The notes under the pieces are model-generated. The model was not told the origin of the DNA. It worked only from the letters and a program-made list of their open reading frames with translations, and did no database searches. Source: Arabidopsis thaliana (taxonomy: Eukaryota > Streptophyta > Magnoliopsida > Brassicales > Brassicaceae). Taken from it: a stretch of DNA of 64,000 nt. The position numbers and the translations under genes were made by a program. The DNA lies in NCBI RefSeq assembly GCF_000001735.4, contig NC_003074.8, positions 9,982,101 through 10,046,100 of the forward strand, given 5' to 3'. This document shows, piece by piece, positions 36,755 through 49,069 of this stretch; the first letter of the stretch is position 1; each line of letters starts with the position of its first letter.

Positions 36755-38675
36755 AACACGATTTTAGTATATAAAATCTCCGGTCTTTTGATTAAATTTC
36801 GTATTATCCCGTTTTTATTACTTGGTACATTGTGAGTTGGAAATGTGTTTACTGCATATTATAACTTGCTTCTAGTATTGAGTTCTCTTAAGGGCATCTT
36901 CATTTGTTTTATAATGTCTAAAATCAGTTGCATTTGTTGGGGCTCTCCATGGATGCTATTGTTAATCTGATTCAGTGCTATTTCTCTAAAAACAGAAGTC
37001 TTGTGATTTTGGTCCAACTGACAGATTTCCCATACAAATATGATTTTTGTTTTTTAGAGAGGATCGAACTCGAGTTTACAAGTTTCACCCTTCAACAAAG
37101 CTTTACGTACCACTAGACCACATATGTTTGTTGTTTGGAAGACTATCTTGGCTTCACGATCAAGTGCATGTTGAGGCTTAATCACGTTTTCAGTTCGACA
37201 ATTCTAATCTTTATGTTCCTTTGCTTCGTTGATTTTCGTTAAACTTTGTATTGCTTCTATTAGACGACAAATAGAAAAAAAAAAATCCAAAAATAAGATA
37301 CGAGGTATCAACTTTAACCACTGCAAGTTAATTATTAGTTGTTAACAATCACAAAGGATTGTGTAATACATATCAGCAAAAATACATTTTAAAAGTTGAT
37401 AAAACTAATCGGAACAACTGAACAAGTGTTCGTGATTAGGTACATTTGATTGAATCATCATGATTGAATCTTACAATAGATTACAACATTCTCCATGTTT
37501 TCAACTTTTTACGACGAATCAAACACGGAGGAACGTAAAGTAATGAATACGTAATCTTTCACTAATTAATATTAAATCTCATATTAATTTAAAATTTCAA
37601 CTTGCAGAAAAAGTATGTGACTATAGCTAGCTAGTCGGTGGAGTTAACCAATCACTTGTAATTAAAACGAAATATTATAATTTCATACATAATGATATTC
37701 ACTAATTAATCTTTTCATTAGGTAAGAAGCAACCAATTATATATGCGTTCACCCATCAGCAATCTTACATCATTATCATTATGATTGTTTTGAATGAAAA
37801 ACAAGCACAAATGCAACCCATATTTTTGACGAAATATTACACACACATAAAAGTTTTCCTTTATGATTCTTTCGTTTCATGCTTGATAAGTTATCTTAAT
37901 TATATTAGGTACAAATTTCACATAGTTGTAGGTTTAATATTTATTAATCGGAAAATATAACAATCATAGTTGCAAACACAAAATTCAAACTCACGGAAAC
38001 ATACAATCTTTTGTGTAGCAAAGGTAAGACAATTATGATACCAAAATAGCAAAAATAAAGTCTAAATATACTTAATATGGTTTAATAGATTGACATCACA
38101 GAAAATAACATAAGGTTTCTTTATTCCAAAGCATTTGTAAAATATTATTGATGTATCTATCAAAAAGACACAAAACATTGTTGATATTGGACCTTTTGTT
38201 TCTTTATGCTCAAAAATTGGATTCCGTGTGAAATTTGAAGTGACCGTTGTGGAATCTTTTTATACAACTAGATTAACAAGTTGTCAACTCTTTTCATTGA
38301 ATTATTGAGTGTTTTTCAAATTTTGCATGAATATTATAGTTTAGTGGTCCTGACCTTAATGATATATTGATAATATATAAAGTTTGATTATTGCTAATTA
38401 TTTTTAGTTCGCGTTTATATGTATCTGGATGAGAATCGTGTTCTCTCTAAGGAAAATTAGGGTAATGAGCCTTTATAACAATAATAAACTATTTAAAAGA
38501 GAAATTGAAATTTATGTGTTCTGATGAAATTTAGAACTTAAAAGAGTTCAACCGCTATTGATTTTCATACTATTTTTTCAATGAATAACTTTGTAGGTAT
38601 TTTGAATTTTTGGTAAGTGCGTCTAAACGGTTCAGCCGCTAGAGCGAACATGACTTGACTCCATTCAGTATTTTT
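36755..38675. other. 3' flank of GHS1 and AT-rich spacer
   Basis: Presumed GHS1 3' UTR followed by AT-rich DNA. The only element I can point to is the tRNA-like fragment at about 37050-37125. Confidence 0.5.
37050..37125 (-). mobile_element. tRNA-like promoter fragment, probable SINE head
   Basis: On the minus strand an A-box-like TGGTCTAGTGG (37120-37110) is followed about 40 bases later by a B-box-like AGTTCGATCC (37070-37061), then TCTCTAAAAAACAAAAA. This is the internal RNA polymerase III promoter layout of tRNAs and tRNA-derived SINEs. No cloverleaf can be folded with good arms, so it is not a functional tRNA. Full element ends were not located. Confidence 0.45.
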
Positions 38676-38679
38676 GGAG

Positions 38680-39290
38680 CGGGGGCAAACATATACGGGA
38701 GATGAGTGCGGTTGAGGAAATTGGTCCTCACGGAAAGTTTTGTGTTAGACATTAAAAAATGTTGCCTCTAGCCTAATGCACAAGCATCTATTTTTTAGTG
38801 AGGTGTGTTGTGTTTACTCTTACAGATGATAGAATGTGTCTACATGTGTAGAATGATTCATATATGCATTAATGATCATCCATAGTTTATACTGCTGAGG
38901 ATCCATTTCATTAAAAAAAACAATGAAAAAGTATATATAGGAAACTATCAAATCTTGGTATCGTTACCGAGTTTGTGTGTGGTCTGTCAGATCAATTTAG
39001 TTTATAGGATTCTAGGAGACTAATTGTTTGCACACAAAAAAAGGATTCTTAAATGATTATAAGAGACTTTGGTTCCAAACTCGAGCTTTTAAAAATTGTC
39101 GAAGAAGAAGATATGTGGTCAGTGTTTGCAACGGAAATAGATTCTTTTACGTAATCATTTTAGATGTTTTGCGATATCACTATACCTAGAAAGTTGAATA
39201 TCCGAGCTGACACCCTTGCAAAAGGGTTTATTTTCGAGATGTCATTTTTTCTATATAAATTCTCGGGTTCCGAAGTGATTGGCTCTTGAT
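38680..39290 (+). pseudogene. Degraded RNase H domain of a non-LTR retroelement
   Basis: The clearest part, 39060-39285, reads LELLKIVEEEDMWSVFATEI and, after stops, IPRKLNIRADTLAKG, then FEMSF. The NxRADxLAKG signature is the C-terminal part of the RNase H domain common in plant LINE reverse-transcriptase and related proteins. The upstream stretch (38680-38800; GKFCVRH-like and KMLPLA-like words) fits the start of the same domain. Several in-frame stops show it is dead. No reverse transcriptase or poly(A) end was found. Confidence 0.55.
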
Positions 39291-40453
39291 GCCTACCTTT
39301 TCGAACCTGTTTAATAATATATAGAATATTTTGTCGTAAAAAAGAAAAAAATCCCGATTTCCCGCTGCGGTATATTGTTTTCTGAAAGGCGATTCTAACT
39401 AAGTGTTGTTTATATGTTGTCATTTGGATTGAAAAACGAAAAATCATCTCTAACATACATACATATCGTAAAATGAACATAAATTCATGGAACCTAGAAA
39501 ATCGATTTGCTATAGTTGTCGTGTCTAATCACAGTAACGAATTAACACGACAATCATTTAACAACATTTGATCTCATTCGCTGATTGATACGATACTCAA
39601 AGGAGCATTATTTAGTCACGGTCGTCGACTGCCATAGAAATCTATATATAACAATTAATATTATTATGCCACCTACATCTCGTAAATACTTCCTCACATT
39701 TCTTGTGTACTGTTGTTACAACGAATGAGTGCCAACCAATGATTAAACTAAACTTACTAAATATTTGTACACATATATTATTATAATTCCTCCATATTTA
39801 TAAGAATTAAACTTCGTAAATTCATTGTCAATTTTTTCAAGAAAATACAAAGCGTGAAAGTTGTCTACTTGTCTGGTCGGCCAGAAGCGCAGAGTCGACT
39901 TCGTATTCATTGTTTATCATCGTATTACTCTCCCACATATTAATAATCTTATTCTTATCCAAATTATTTGCTTTTGCGTACACATTTCACGAAAGTTTCT
40001 AAAATTGTTTTTCTTGTAAAATACCATATAAATAAAGCGTACGTAAATACGAAACACATCGTGATAGTGAGCTATATATATAATTTAGATGTTAATTTGA
40101 TGATATATACATATATCTCCATTTTCTTCCCTATTGATGTGTTATTTGTTATTATTTACTCCTCCAATGTAATTTATTAGAAATAAAGCGTATGTAAATA
40201 CGAAACACAAATTAGTCAGTTTTCCGTCGTCCAAAATACAATGTCAATTAAAAAAAAATTATAGAAAAAAAGTAAAGACACTTTAATAATAGTTTTATAT
40301 ATTAACAGAATGTTTCAGGTTTACTGCAAAATAATAAAAATAGGCCACATAGCGCTCTTGTTTGTTTTCACAGTTTCTAGTTCTACCATTTGGTAAATCT
40401 CTAATATAAAATTTTCAATATTAATTGTTTTAAAATCATATGAACCACGAGGG

Positions 40454-40609
40454 GACACGTGTCGGATACAAAGACAACCAATTGGATCAGATCTGGTCTT
40501 CGATAGGACAAGTATTCCTGGGACCAGAGAGAGAGAGAGAGAGGGACAAGATCGCCGTTCAATAGACTCTTTCTTCCTATTAATCACGTGGTGAGGTACT
40601 TACCACGTG
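40454..40609. promoter_or_regulatory. Cluster of three CACGTG G-boxes
   Basis: CACGTG occurs at 40456-40461 (within the palindrome GACACGTGTC), 40585-40590 and 40604-40609. The last two form an imperfect inverted repeat, CACGTGGT...ACCACGTG. A GA-repeat tract lies between. G-boxes bind bZIP and bHLH factors (ABA and light signalling). The nearest annotated start is CLC-B, about 1.4 kb downstream; the target gene is unknown. Confidence 0.5.
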
Positions 40610-40902
40610 TTTATATTATTGGCTTCTTACGTGAACCAATCTCATGGTCCTAGTTTTCACATACATCGTTTTCCTTTGTGTTGTTGTTTTTCTATATGAC
40701 AATAACTTTGTATCTCTTTTATGGTTTATATAATGTATATGCATGCAATGATTAAGTTCTCAATATTACGATTACTCTCTTGGAAACAAAAATTCTCGTA
40801 TAAACTAAAGATTTGCAAACTTCAAAAGATTATAGAAGAACAAGTTGTATAAAAGTGTTTGTTTGATCACTTCAAGAGTTGGAGTTTTTGTGATTGTGAC
40901 CA

Positions 40903-41220
40903 TTAGAGCATCCACATTGGTGATTCTCTAGAAATGTCTTTACAATAATTATTATAAAAATTAATATTATTCTAATTTTGAGTCATTTATTAGTTCTGTA
41001 TGATGTCTTTAAAGATACAAAAATGTCTCTATAGAGATATGAAAGACACAGGTCTCCCACTGTACCATTTTCTTTTTTTTTTTTCTTTTTCTTTTAAAAA
41101 TTTAAAGACACTGTTATTTTTTTATGCAATAGGGATGGTCTCCCACTGTACCATTTTTTTTTTTTTTTTTAAAAAAAAAATTAAAGACACTGTTATTTTT
41201 ATACAATGGGGATGGTCTTA
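40903..41220. mobile_element. PIF/Harbinger-type MITE with TTA duplication
   Basis: Element body 40906-41217 is flanked by TTA on both sides. The left end GAGCATCCACATTGGTG and the right end read inward GACCATCCCCATTGTAT form imperfect terminal inverted repeats. It is non-coding, 312 bp. Inside, an 86-bp unit beginning ggtctcccactgtaccattt is tandemly duplicated (41051 and 41137). Confidence 0.7.
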
Positions 41221-42046
41221 GATCTCCAGAAGATACGGCGTATTGAAAAGTACTGCTGATCTGTCCAATGTAAGGGCTGAGTTGGAACTAACCTTCAATC
41301 CACTGAGCGACATTTGTCAATTTCAACCAAAACAACACCAACTGGATGATTATATTGTTTTCTTGTTATTTGATTTTCTTGATGATATGTACAAAACTAT
41401 AAGTCTTTTTTGGTATCAATTTAGACCATTAGCTAGGACGCAACAATATGAAACCGTATCGCTATAAGACATTTTAAACCTAGATTTTAATAGTTCTACT
41501 TTCAAACAAATCCGATAGTTTACTCGGCCTCCTATATCAAACAAATGAATCACTATACAAGGCCACATAGAAAAATCTTATCCCTACGTTATACAAATAC
41601 AAATTCACAATTTTTATTTATAATAAAAAATTCGCAATTTGATTAGAACCTTTGGTTGTTATTTATTGTACACATAATATTAAAATGGTCAATCATTGTC
41701 TCGTCTTGTAGTTTAGCATATGTATGGATTACATAGTTTTCTGTCTGTTACCCTCTCACAAGCATAAGCGTCGTCTCGCCAAAATTAGACACTATTCATA
41801 TACACAAATATAGATACGTATATAAATATGTAGACATTTACAACTTATAAAAGAAAATTAAATAAAAAACAAAAGTCGGCAAACCAATTTGCATGAAATA
41901 ATTATAATAATTTTTTAAAGAAATAACCAACCACCAAGAAGTGCTTTGTTAACAGAGAAAGCTCTGTAAGAACCTTAAAAAGGTTCTGTTGCAGAGGTTC
42001 CGACCAAAAGCCAGAGTTTCATCTTTATGTGAACAAAGACAGAGAG
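41221..42046. other. Promoter and leader region of CLC-B
   Basis: AT-rich, no ORF of note. An in-frame upstream ATG lies at 42029, six codons before the chosen CLC-B start. Confidence 0.5.
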
Positions 42047-44821
42047 ATGGTGGAAGAAGATTTAAACCAGATTGGTGGTAATAGTAATTACAATGGAGAA
42101 GGAGGCGACCCAGAGAGCAACACACTTAACCAACCTCTAGTTAAGGCTAATCGAACACTTTCTTCAACTCCACTTGCTTTGGTTGGTGCCAAAGTTTCCC
42201 ATATCGAAAGCTTGGACTATGAGTATGTTCTTCTTCTTCTTCTTCTCTGCATAATTTTGAATTCAGGGGTCTTCTTTTAATCTTTAATCTAAATATTGAC
42301 AGAATAAACGAGAACGATCTGTTTAAGCATGATTGGAGAAAAAGATCAAAGGCACAAGTACTTCAATACGTGTTCTTGAAATGGACGTTAGCTTGTCTTG
42401 TTGGTCTTTTCACTGGTTTAATCGCTACTCTCATCAACTTAGCTGTTGAAAACATCGCCGGCTATAAGCTTTTAGCCGTTGGTCACTTCCTCACTCAAGA
42501 AAGGTAAATCATCACTATCAAAAATATTCAAGATCAAAAAGTTTTTGTTACCTTTTATTTTTAGTGTATGATGATTGATGGATGAGAGTGTCTTGTGGTG
42601 GAAACAGATATGTTACAGGTCTGATGGTGCTTGTTGGGGCGAATTTGGGACTGACGTTGGTGGCGTCTGTGCTTTGTGTGTGCTTTGCTCCTACGGCGGC
42701 TGGACCTGGAATCCCTGAGATCAAAGCTTATCTTAATGGTGTAGATACTCCCAACATGTTTGGTGCTACTACTATGATCGTTAAGGTTTGTTTCTGAATT
42801 TGGAGATTTGTAATGATTAGTATGTATGAATTTGAATTTTGACTCACGGTTTAGCGGGGTTTGATAGATTGTTGGAAGCATTGGAGCGGTTGCAGCTGGA
42901 CTTGATCTAGGTAAAGAGGGTCCTCTAGTTCACATTGGAAGCTGCATAGCTTCTTTGCTTGGACAAGGTGGAACAGACAACCACCGTATCAAGTGGCGGT
43001 GGCTTCGTTACTTCAACAACGATAGAGACCGCAGGGATCTGATTACATGTGGCTCAGCTGCAGGAGTGTGTGCAGCCTTCAGGTCACCTGTTGGAGGTGT
43101 ACTTTTCGCCCTCGAGGAAGTTGCTACTTGGTGGAGAAGTGCCTTATTGTGGCGGACTTTCTTCAGCACAGCGGTTGTTGTGGTTGTTCTAAGAGAGTTC
43201 ATAGAGATCTGCAATTCAGGGAAGTGTGGGTTGTTTGGAAAAGGAGGGCTAATCATGTTTGATGTGAGTCATGTAACTTATACTTACCATGTAACTGATA
43301 TAATCCCTGTCATGTTGATTGGTGTAATCGGTGGAATTCTTGGGAGCCTGTACAATCATCTTCTGCATAAAGTTCTCAGGCTTTACAATCTCATCAATGA
43401 GTAAGTGTTAGCTATTCAATGAGTCAAAACCCGTTAAGCTAGTTACTTACTTTGTTTGGTCATTTTGCAGGAAGGGTAAGATCCATAAGGTGCTTCTCAG
43501 TCTTACAGTATCACTCTTTACATCTGTTTGCCTTTATGGCCTTCCTTTCTTAGCGAAATGCAAGCCTTGTGACCCCTCGATAGATGAGATATGCCCGACG
43601 AATGGAAGATCGGGTAACTTCAAACAGTTCCATTGCCCTAAAGGTTACTACAATGATCTAGCTACTCTGCTTCTCACCACCAACGATGATGCTGTCAGAA
43701 ACCTTTTCTCTTCCAACACTCCCAATGAGTTTGGTATGGGTTCCCTTTGGATATTCTTTGTGCTATACTGCATCTTGGGGCTTTTCACATTTGGTATTGC
43801 AACACCGTCTGGTCTCTTCCTCCCCATCATCCTCATGGGTGCTGCATATGGCCGAATGCTTGGCGCTGCAATGGGATCATACACAAGTATTGACCAAGGG
43901 CTTTATGCTGTCCTTGGTGCAGCTGCACTCATGGCTGGATCGATGAGAATGACTGTGTCACTCTGTGTTATATTCCTTGAACTCACCAACAACCTTCTTT
44001 TGCTTCCTATAACGATGATCGTGCTTCTGATAGCCAAAACTGTGGGAGACAGCTTTAACCCGAGTATATATGACATCATCTTGCATCTAAAGGGCTTACC
44101 TTTCTTAGAAGCAAATCCAGAGCCGTGGATGAGGAACCTCACCGTTGGTGAGCTTGGTGATGCTAAGCCCCCGGTTGTAACCCTGCAAGGTGTTGAAAAG
44201 GTTTCAAATATAGTTGATGTGCTAAAGAACACGACGCATAATGCATTCCCTGTTTTAGATGAAGCAGAAGTACCTCAAGTGGGTCTAGCAACTGGGGCTA
44301 CAGAACTCCACGGGTTGATCTTGAGAGCGCACCTCGTTAAAGTTCTGAAAAAGAGATGGTTCTTGACAGAGAAAAGAAGAACAGAGGAGTGGGAGGTCAG
44401 AGAAAAGTTTCCATGGGATGAATTGGCTGAAAGAGAAGACAACTTTGACGACGTGGCCATCACAAGCGCTGAAATGGAAATGTATGTCGATCTTCATCCT
44501 CTCACCAACACAACACCTTACACAGTCATGGAGAACATGTCAGTGGCCAAGGCTTTAGTACTTTTCCGGCAAGTGGGACTCCGGCATTTGCTTATTGTTC
44601 CCAAGATTCAAGCCTCAGGAGTGAGTTTATATGCCTTAACTCTCTTTTACTCCCATTCTTGCTAAAGCCTCTAAACAACACTAACTTCCTTCCAATGCGA
44701 ATCAATTTTTTTGCAGATGTGTCCTGTGGTAGGGATCTTAACCAGACAGGACCTAAGGGCATACAACATTCTACAAGCCTTTCCTCTCTTGGAAAAATCC
44801 AAAGGTGGAAAGACACATTGA
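42047..44821 (+). CDS. CLC-B: CLC-B, vacuolar nitrate/proton exchanger
   Basis: Tonoplast anion/proton antiporter of the CLC family, loading nitrate into the vacuole. Six exons: 42047-42222, 42303-42503, 42608-42785, 42868-43400, 43471-44620 and 44717-44821, giving 780 residues. Selectivity filter GPGIPE at residues 158-163: Pro159 in place of Ser marks nitrate preference. Gating glutamate E202 is in GKEGPLVH, and the proton glutamate lies in GVLFALEE at about 269, so it is an exchanger rather than a channel. Two CBS domains close the protein (GELGDAKPPVVTLQ onward and the final segment VVGILTRQDLRAYNI). Start MVEEDLNQ is the family start; the ATG at 42029 would add six residues (MNKDRE). Convergent with the methyltransferase, with stops 241 bp apart. 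Recalled as At3g27170. Confidence 0.97.
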
Positions 44822-45062
44822 AAGAGCTACTTGCTTGTTGTAAGAAATCGCTTGCAGCCTTGTGTTTTTCTTCTCATTCTTAAAGATGTATCTGTCCAGT
44901 TTTGCACTTTTTCTTCATATCCAACAGAAGTTGATAAGATAAATATTGCAATGACACAAAAAGAGAGACTCATATCTCCTTATCAACAGGAACAGAGCAA
45001 AACTGTTTCCATCTATTAGATGGTCTCCTAAACCTCTGAAGTTCAAGTGTTACAGACATTAA

Positions 45063-47761
45063 CTAATAAGAGTCCTGTGACTTAGCACGCACTTTCTTAA
45101 TTCCCACTTTTTTTATTCCCGATTTCTTCTTTTTCTTGCTCGCAACCCTTCTTTTGAATACGGCCAAAACTTCAATGCTGAAAACCAAATTGTAAAATAA
45201 GCATGAATAATATTTGTGCAGTATAAAATGGAAGTAAATGTTTCTATAATACCTGTCGGTTCCGGGAAAGAAGTTGAAGCCATGGGCTTTTTCCAACTCC
45301 CACGCTCTGCTAGATAATAACGACTTGCAGTCCTAAGCCATTGTTTCAAAGTTAGAATGAACGAAAGCGGCAGCATTGTTTGATACCAGTGTTTGTCTCT
45401 AGTACCTCTTTAAAGCTTTCCCAACCACAGCTTATATATATGAGTCTTTGCGGTAGTGTATTGTTCTCCTCAGAGGTCTGCTTGTTGCCAGCTTGAATTG
45501 AAAGTTCCTTTGCTCTTAAAATCCACGGCCTCTTCTCCTCTTTTGCGTTCAAGCTTGAACTGAAAGAAGAGAAAAGTAACATATCCATAAAGAACTGGCT
45601 TTTGAGTTTTAATGATAGGGTATCGCTGATTGTATTGAAATCCAAAACTTATTGTGAAGAAGTTTATCAACCTCTGTGATGACGACCTCATTCTTTTCTC
45701 AATGGAGGGAACAGACTCCAGCATCTGACGGAGAGAAGCATCCAGACCTCTCCTAGGAGGATCCACAACGACTACATCTGATCCTATTATCCACGAAAGA
45801 GGGTTCTGCAGAATTTTGAATACAAGGTAAAACACATTATTATAATCTTTTGAAAAATTGGAAATATTTTTGCGAATAGCAAACACTACTTACAACTGAA
45901 GCATCTGCATGGTGCCAACTGATGCTGCAATTCAATGAGTTCGGCAACCGCTGGATTGTTTTCTCAAAAGACAGCCTTGCTTCTTTGTTAACCTCAATGC
46001 ATTTGACAGAACTGAAATCAGATTTAAGTATAAAGTATTGGGTCAATCTTTTCATCAATATGAACATATACAGTCTTTTTAGATTAAGGACAGATGTGAA
46101 CAATCTCTGTTCTTGCCTGCATTTCCTCGATGTAGCTAACGATAATCCAATCACTCCGGCTCCTGCATATAGATCAGCAACAGATGATCCACCAGGAACA
46201 TACTTATGCAGTTTCCAAAGCAAGCTATCAAAAGCCTGACACAAACATTTGACATATTAGTAATCATAGAGTATTGACTAGAGCAAATATGAAAATTTAC
46301 TCAAAAATAACAAATCAAATGTGCTGATCTACTCCCCGCTCATAAAAGCTTAACTCAATATCTGCATGCTCACCCGAGTATTTGCCTGGCCAAAACTGGA
46401 AGGATCCAAGGATATGTCAATTCCTCCTACATGTTCCCAGAAATCTCTCTCACCTAAAAGATGCCTCCATCTGTTTCCAAAGATTATCTAAGACAAAGGG
46501 AATAATTAAAGCCGGATGTTAAGCAACCGAACAAACGAAATCGGAACACTTTTAGACAGAAATTTCTCTGAATATTTAGCCGTAGCATAAGAAAATCTGG
46601 TTCTCTGACTCACATTGTTGGTTGATGTCTGAAAGTTAGCCCAGACAGAATGTATCAGGTGAAACTTGCTGTTTGGTCCACCCTTTCTCCACAAGTACTG
46701 CAAATGAGAGATATATAAGTGATAAAAATGAATGAAACAAGCTAAAGGAATCACGACGTCCAAAAGACTCACGGTGGACAATGCTTGCAACTTATCTGCA
46801 TTATGAGATCTCTCATTTCTCGAGTTCCAAACCAAGGACACCTGCACTTTTCCTGAAACCAATATTCAAACTCAGAAACCACTCTAATTGCAATGCAGCG
46901 ATATCACTGTGAAAAGAAACTAAAACCATAGAAAAATATGTTCAACCATTTTTATATCTCTCTGGAGCACGAAGATTTGTACTATGCGTCGTAACAGCCA
47001 TCTATAGAAAGAAAAAAAAAACTCATCACCACACTGCACCAGATTAAATAGCAGAACAGCCAAAAAAAACTCAAACATAAATCACCTGAACATATCGTAA
47101 GTCCCCAGTACCCTGATCCTCATCAAATGGCACAACATCAAACACCTTAATACCTTAACATATAGCCAAAAACCCATCAAATGGCAAATACACATAATCA
47201 ATGGCAAAACACATATAAGAACTACTATCTACCTTCTCTCAATAACTCAATGGCAGCATTAATATTAGGATGATGAGCTGCAAAAAAGTAAGAACTCAAC
47301 CTAAATCAAAACTATCTTGAAAACCACAAAATCAATGTAAAGAAATTATCACCAGCGCAATCAAAATTACATTTGCATTCAGGAATATCAACAACAGTGT
47401 GAGTTCCTTCTTGGTACAATCCAATTAATGCGTTATCTGAAGAGCCACGAACAGCCAATTTTGCTCGGCATCTCCATCCCCACTGGCCACAAGAAGCAGC
47501 ATCAGATCCAAATATTCATCACCAAAAACCAAAAACGATGAGAAATCAGAAGAAGTGAGAAAATTAGCACCAGTCTACAACTGTCGAAAGTGAAATCATC
47601 GACGCCGTAACGCTTGAAGAAGTCTGAAGCTTCGTCGACAACAGCTGGACGATGGAGATTGAACTCTTGCGTACATCCTGAGCACCTGTGAAAATTCCAG
47701 AGAAGAGAGACGAAATCGAATCGATTTATCACAGAAACTTAAGAGATTGAGATTTATCAGA

Positions 47762-47794
<33 letters not shown>

Positions 47795-47962
47795 GTACGA
47801 TTGGAAATGAGGACATTGGAGAGAGCAAGCTAGTGAGTCGGAGGAGGTTGACGGCGGGAGAGGAACGGAAGCGACGAAGGGAGCCGAAGCAGGAGCTGAC
47901 ACGCGGCAGTTGATGATTGGAAAACGACCGCCGAACGAGAAAAGGCTCGACGAATTCATCAT
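45063..47962 (-). CDS. TrmA/RumA-type RNA uracil-C5 methyltransferase (probably At3g27180)
   Basis: SAM-dependent methyltransferase resembling bacterial RlmC/RlmD/TrmA enzymes. Fifteen exons from 47962-47799 to 45177-45063 give 524 residues in one frame. Iron-sulfur-type cysteines CPHFQSCSGC are at residues 50-59 (a fourth Cys probably lies in the PECKC/FDC stretch). The SAM-binding motif is DLYAGAGVIGL, with VVDPPRRGLDA and the catalytic-Cys motif YISCGWESF. The C-terminus is a Lys-rich tail (KKKKSGIKKVGIKKVRAK). The N-terminus, rich in Ser, Ala and Pro, could be an organellar transit peptide. The target RNA is unknown. Exon 10 ends at 46117 with a GC donor (AG/GCAAGA) rather than GT. Confidence 0.88.
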
Positions 47963-48171
47963 TGCTCGCCGGCGAAAGATTTACTCCGTGGCGGGAATGG
48001 ATAAACCCAATAAATATTCTCTGCCCGGTTTGTATCACACATTGATCCGACCCGATCCATAACCCGGTTGAGATTTATATTATCGTTTCCTATTCGCTTA
48101 TACGTTTGTCATATACTAAGAGGGGTTGTTTCTTAGGTTAATCCTTATGATTTTTTTTTGTCATTGATTAC

Positions 48172-48299
48172 TAAGAACATCTTATTTTAATTTTTAAAAA
48201 TAAAAAACAAAATGATAAAATGTCTCTTATATAAGAATTAAAATGAGATATTTTTATCCTAAAAACTAATATAAGAGACAACCAATAATGATGCTCTAA
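48172..48299. mobile_element. Short PIF/Harbinger-type MITE
   Basis: Body 48175-48296 (122 bp) is flanked by TAA on both sides. The left end GAACATCTTATTTT and the right end read inward GAGCATCATTATTG match imperfectly. The internal sequence is AT-rich, with an ataagag motif on each arm. Confidence 0.5.
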
Positions 48300-48403
48300 A
48301 GTGTCTAATAAAAAATCGATTAATAGAACAACACATTCGTTAATGCATAATTATTCTCCTAGTGACACTGTAATTTGTTTTTGTCTATTTTTGTATGTCA
48401 AAC

Positions 48404-48498
48404 TCAAAATATATTAATGCATCAATATTGATAAAAAAAATGTGATCAAAATATATTAATGCATCAATATTGATAAAAAAAAAAAAAAAAAAAATTGC
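48404..48498. repeat. Two-copy tandem repeat, period 42
   Basis: tcaaaatatattaatgcatc followed by aatattgata and poly-A occurs at 48404 and 48446. Confidence 0.85.
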
Positions 48499-48658
48499 AT
48501 ATATAGTCTCTCTTGTTCCTTCTCAAACTGTGAATCAAAAGAGAAAGGTAAAATAGTTACAAGATACAAAAGTTGCAACAAAATTTTCATATCTATGCTT
48601 GCCAAAAAAGAATTGTTGATTAAATACCTCACAATTTGAAATGGCTTAACGTGATCAT

Positions 48659-48767
48659 CTACGTCCGGTCAAGAACCATTGAGGGGTTTGTGTAATTACA
48701 ATGTGTCCAATTGTCAATCCAAAGATGAGTCCAGCTGCTAACGCTATGGCAGCTGCAATCCAACTTA
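48659..48767 (-). pseudogene. C-terminal fragment of a receptor-like protein (LRR-RLP)
   Basis: The minus strand reads SWIAAAIALAAGLIFGLTIG, then HIVITQTPQWFLTGRR and a stop. This is the transmembrane segment and short cytosolic tail typical of plant LRR receptor-like proteins (family pattern WIAAAIGF...FGLxxGHI...WF). No leucine-rich repeats were found upstream; the DNA there contains no long frame and is interrupted by a hAT-type element. It is therefore a remnant of an RLP gene. Confidence 0.55.
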
Positions 48768-49069
48768 TTACTTATTTATTTAAAGTATTGTTGTGGAAAA
48801 TTGGAGTTGAAATATTTGCTTTGTACTAGATATAAGTTATTTTGAAATTGGATTAAGATTGGTGTCGTGAAAAGTAGACAGAAACGAGCATTATCATTTA
48901 CTTATTTGATCCTGTATAGTGTTTGTGCGAAAACATCTCTCATTGTGTTACTTGGTCTTGGAGTCAGCTTTATCTACCATGTAATCACAATCATTACTTT
49001 CTTTTCGTTTGAAGTGGGAAGATTGTGAATGTAGAGGTGGTGGATGGAGGACTGAGTTGCTCAAGCGGC

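Noticed and set aside
37050-37125. Functional tRNA gene
   Set aside because: Box A and B words are present but acceptor and anticodon arms do not pair, so I call it a SINE head at most.
39160-39480. 106-codon minus-strand frame
   Set aside because: Lies opposite the LINE RNase H remnant on the plus strand and shows no protein family features.
42561-42881. 106-codon minus-strand frame over CLC-B exon 3
   Set aside because: Shadow of a coding exon, His/Ser/Arg-rich nonsense translation.
43008-43256. 82-codon minus-strand frame over CLC-B exon 4
   Set aside because: Antisense to the CLC core, no support.
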